DNA from: Martelella sp. AD-3
Lineage (GTDB): Bacteria > Pseudomonadota > Alphaproteobacteria > Rhizobiales > Rhizobiaceae
Assembly: GCF_001578105.1 (NCBI RefSeq)
Contig: NZ_CP014275.1
Span: forward strand, 1,922,001 to 1,986,000
DNA length: 64,000 bases
Reading direction: 5' to 3'
This document shows positions 62,037-64,000 of this stretch, piece by piece; position 1 is the first letter of the stretch, and each line of letters starts with the position of its first letter. The notes under the pieces were generated by a model, which saw only the letters and a program-made list of their open reading frames with translations, was not told where the DNA came from and searched no databases. A program made the translations under genes and the position numbers.

Positions 62037-63935
62037 TTAGTCCTTCTGCTCAAGCTTCGACAGGTACTCCTCAATACGGCCCGCCAGCTCGAACGGCTCG
62101 TGGCCGACGGTGTGGAGATGTACTTCCGGATTCTCCGGCGTCTCATACGGCGAGGTAATACCCGTGAAGTTATCGATCTCGCCGGCCTGCGCTTTCTTGT
62201 ACAGGCCCTTGGGATCGCGCTCGGCGCACACTTCCAGAGGCGTGTCAACGAAGATTTCGACAAACTCGTCGTCATCCATCATCTCGCGCGCCAGCCGTCG
62301 CTCGGAGCGGAAGGGCGAAATGAAGGAGACCAGCACGATCAGGCCGGCGTCGGCCATCAGCCGCGCGACCTCGGCGACGCGGCGGATATTTTCCACGCGG
62401 TCTTCGGCGGTAAAGCCCAGGTCACGGTTGAGACCGTGGCGGATGTTGTCGCCGTCAAGCATGTAGGTGTGCTTGCCCTTGGCGTGCAGGATCTTCTCCA
62501 GCGCATTGGCGACCGTCGACTTACCGGAGCCGGAAAGGCCGGTGAACCAGAGGACGGCGGGTTTCTGCGCCTTGAGCTCGGCATGCGCCTTCTTGTTGAC
62601 CTCGACGGCCTGCCAGTGGACGTTCTGCGCGCGGCGCAACGGGAAGTCGATCATGCCGGCCCCAACGGTCTTGTTGGAGAGACGGTCGATGATGACGAAA
62701 TTGCCCGTCGTGCGGTTGTCCTTGTAGGCATCGAAGACGATCGGCGCCTGGGTCGAGATGTTGCAGACGCCCACCTCGTTCATGTGCAGGGCCTTGGCCG
62801 CTTCATGCGCGAACGTGTTCACGTTGACGTGGTATTTCAGCGCCGTCACCGTTGCGGGCGTCGAGTCCGCCTCGGTGCGCAGGATGTAGGAACGGCCGGG
62901 AATCATCGCGTCGGCATCGAACCAGATCATCTTGGCCTGGAACTGGTCGGCCACATTCGGACGCTCTTCGGGCGCAACCAGGATGTTCCCGCGCGAAACC
63001 TCGATCTCGTCATCGAGCACCAGCGTGACGGCCTGCCCCGCTTCCGCGCGCTCGAGATCCCCATCCATGGTCGATATCTGCCGGACCCTTGAGGCCTGAC
63101 CCGATTTGGCCACGGTGACCGTATCGCCGACCGCGACCTGGCCCGAGGCGATTTCACCGGAGAAACCGCGGAAGTTCAGGTTGGGACGGGTGACGAGCTG
63201 GACCGGCATGCGGAACGGCTTCTCGATCAGGTCGGATTCGACTGGAACGGTTTCGAGATGGTCCAGCAATACCGGCCCCTGATACCAGGGCATGTTCTGC
63301 GACGGCATGGTGACGTTGTCGCCGTAGCGGGCGGACATCGGGATTGGGACAATCGTCTCGAAGCCGAGATCCTTGGCAAATTCCAGATAGTCGGCGACGA
63401 TCTTGTCATACACGTCCTGCGAATAGTCCATCAGGTCGATCTTGTTGATCGCTACCACGATGTGGCGGATGCCAAGCAGAGAAGCGATGTAGGAGTGACG
63501 GCGCGTCTGGCGCAGAATGCCCTGGCGGCTGTCGACCAGCACGATCGCAAGATCCGCCGTCGAGGCGCCGGTGGCCATGTTGCGGGTATATTCTTCGTGG
63601 CCGGGCGTGTCCGCGACGATGAACTTGCGCCGGGCGGTGGCGAAGAAGCGATAGGCCACATCGATCGTGATGCCCTGTTCGCGCTCGGATTCAAGCCCGT
63701 CGACCAGAAGCGCGAAGTCGATGTCCGCGCCCGTGGTGCCATGCTTGGCGCTGTCGCTCTCGAGCGAGGCGAGCTGGTCTTCGAAGATCAGCTTGGTGTC
63801 GTAAAGCAGGCGTCCGATCAGCGTCGACTTGCCGTCGTCAACGGACCCGCACGTCAGGAAGCGCAGCAGCGACTTCTTTTCCTGCTCGGCGAGGTATTCG
63901 ATCATGTCGCCGGAAAAATCGGTCAGCTCGTTCAT
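62037..63935 (-). CDS. cysNC: Bifunctional sulfate adenylyltransferase subunit 1 / adenylylsulfate kinase
   Basis: Makes PAPS: the N-terminal GTPase (CysN) drives ATP sulfurylase and the C-terminal kinase (CysC) phosphorylates APS. 632 residues. GTPase motifs GSVDDGKST at 30-38, [17 protein letters not shown] and NKIDLMD; the kinase P-loop GLSGSGKST at 466-474 and [15 protein letters not shown] follow. The fused form is the NodQ/CysNC type common in rhizobia. It shares one base with the end of cysD (TGATG) and is five bases from cysQ. Confidence 0.97.
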   Translation of the reverse strand: MNELTDFSGDMIEYLAEQEKKSLLRFLTCGSVDDGKSTLIGRLLYDTKLIFEDQLASLESDSAKHGTTGADIDFALLVDGLESEREQGITIDVAYRFFATARRKFIVADTPGHEEYTRNMATGASTADLAIVLVDSRQGILRQTRRHSYIASLLGIRHIVVAINKIDLMDYSQDVYDKIVADYLEFAKDLGFETIVPIPMSARYGDNVTMPSQNMPWYQGPVLLDHLETVPVESDLIEKPFRMPVQLVTRPNLNFRGFSGEIASGQVAVGDTVTVAKSGQASRVRQISTMDGDLERAEAGQAVTLVLDDEIEVSRGNILVAPEERPNVADQFQAKMIWFDADAMIPGRSYILRTEADSTPATVTALKYHVNVNTFAHEAAKALHMNEVGVCNISTQAPIVFDAYKDNRTTGNFVIIDRLSNKTVGAGMIDFPLRRAQNVHWQAVEVNKKAHAELKAQKPAVLWFTGLSGSGKSTVANALEKILHAKGKHTYMLDGDNIRHGLNRDLGFTAEDRVENIRRVAEVARLMADAGLIVLVSFISPFRSERRLAREMMDDDEFVEIFVDTPLEVCAERDPKGLYKKAQAGEIDNFTGITSPYETPENPEVHLHTVGHEPFELAGRIEEYLSKLEQKD

Positions 63936-64000
63936 CAGAAATACCCCTCGCGCTTTTTCTTCTCCATCGACCCGGCTTCATCCTTGTCGATCATGCGTCC
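63935..64000 (-). CDS. cysD: Sulfate adenylyltransferase subunit 2 (partial)
   Basis: Only the C-terminus is in the window: the last residues read [20 protein letters not shown] followed by a stop that overlaps the cysNC start. This is the conserved end of CysD/NodP, the catalytic ATP sulfurylase subunit and partner of CysNC. The rest lies beyond position 64000. Confidence 0.93.
   Translation of the reverse strand, partial: GRMIDKDEAGSMEKKKREGYF

Overview
This window reads as a chromosome segment of a GC-rich alphaproteobacterium of the Rhizobiales (Rhizobiaceae/Aurantimonadaceae-like). Pointers are an ECF sigma factor paired with a ChrR zinc-cupin anti-sigma factor, an ATP12-family chaperone, a GcrA-like protein on the prophage, a gcvT-gcvH-gcvP operon behind a tandem glycine riboswitch, and intergenic palindromic repeats of rhizobial type. 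Genus cannot be fixed from the sequence alone.

Layout. (1) 109-5035: a four-gene polyamine-type ABC importer (ATPase, binding protein, two permeases; the first permease has a large extra N-terminal region). (2) 5108-11751: a membrane-lipid/oxidative-stress cluster. A COG2907 flavoprotein, a DUF1365 protein and a cyclopropane-fatty-acid-synthase-like methyltransferase run leftward. The ECF sigma factor, ChrR and a DUF2177 protein run rightward from the same intergenic region. That region holds two copies of one ECF-type promoter (TTCAATCC-N16-CGTTAT), one for each direction. (3) 11806-16106: YigZ protein, a small lipoprotein, an AbrB-family protein, a linear-amide hydrolase, then a 0.9-kb stretch with a decayed partial copy of that hydrolase and several repeats. 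(4) 16107-28977: housekeeping genes, namely glycine cleavage, CrcB, an RluC-type pseudouridine synthase, two tandem HAD phosphatases, ATP12, the glutathione-dependent formaldehyde pathway (class III ADH and S-formylglutathione hydrolase around a GNAT and a DUF188 gene), an XRE regulator, lipB and tRNA-Leu(GAG).

(5) 29279-40656: a carotenoid-oxygenase gene, then the early half of a prophage: tyrosine integrase, small leftward genes, a CI/LexA-like repressor, and a tightly overlapping rightward early operon (CII-like regulator, GcrA-like protein, methyltransferase-like protein, replication genes, NusG-like protein). No terminase, capsid or tail genes follow. The replication gene carries in-gene iterons, a strand-asymmetric tract and a palindrome, arranged like the lambda origin inside gene O. 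(6) 40876-42782: a UDP-glucose dehydrogenase and a broken IS3-type transposase. (7) 42783-48334: a tripartite tricarboxylate-type importer (tctC, tctB, tctA) with a cytoplasmic sulfatase gene inserted between tctC and tctB, and a divergent LysR regulator. (8) 48364-64000: a leftward surface-polysaccharide locus (glycosyltransferases, epimerase, complete dTDP-rhamnose set, Wzx-like flippase, Wzy-like polymerase, two sulfotransferases). It runs together with cysQ, cysNC and the end of cysD. The last three supply PAPS and remove PAP, so the region most likely makes a sulfated, rhamnose-containing polysaccharide.

Most coding calls rest on recognisable family motifs. Prophage genes between 31869 and 40018 are largely of unknown function. 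Promoter, operator and origin assignments are by eye.
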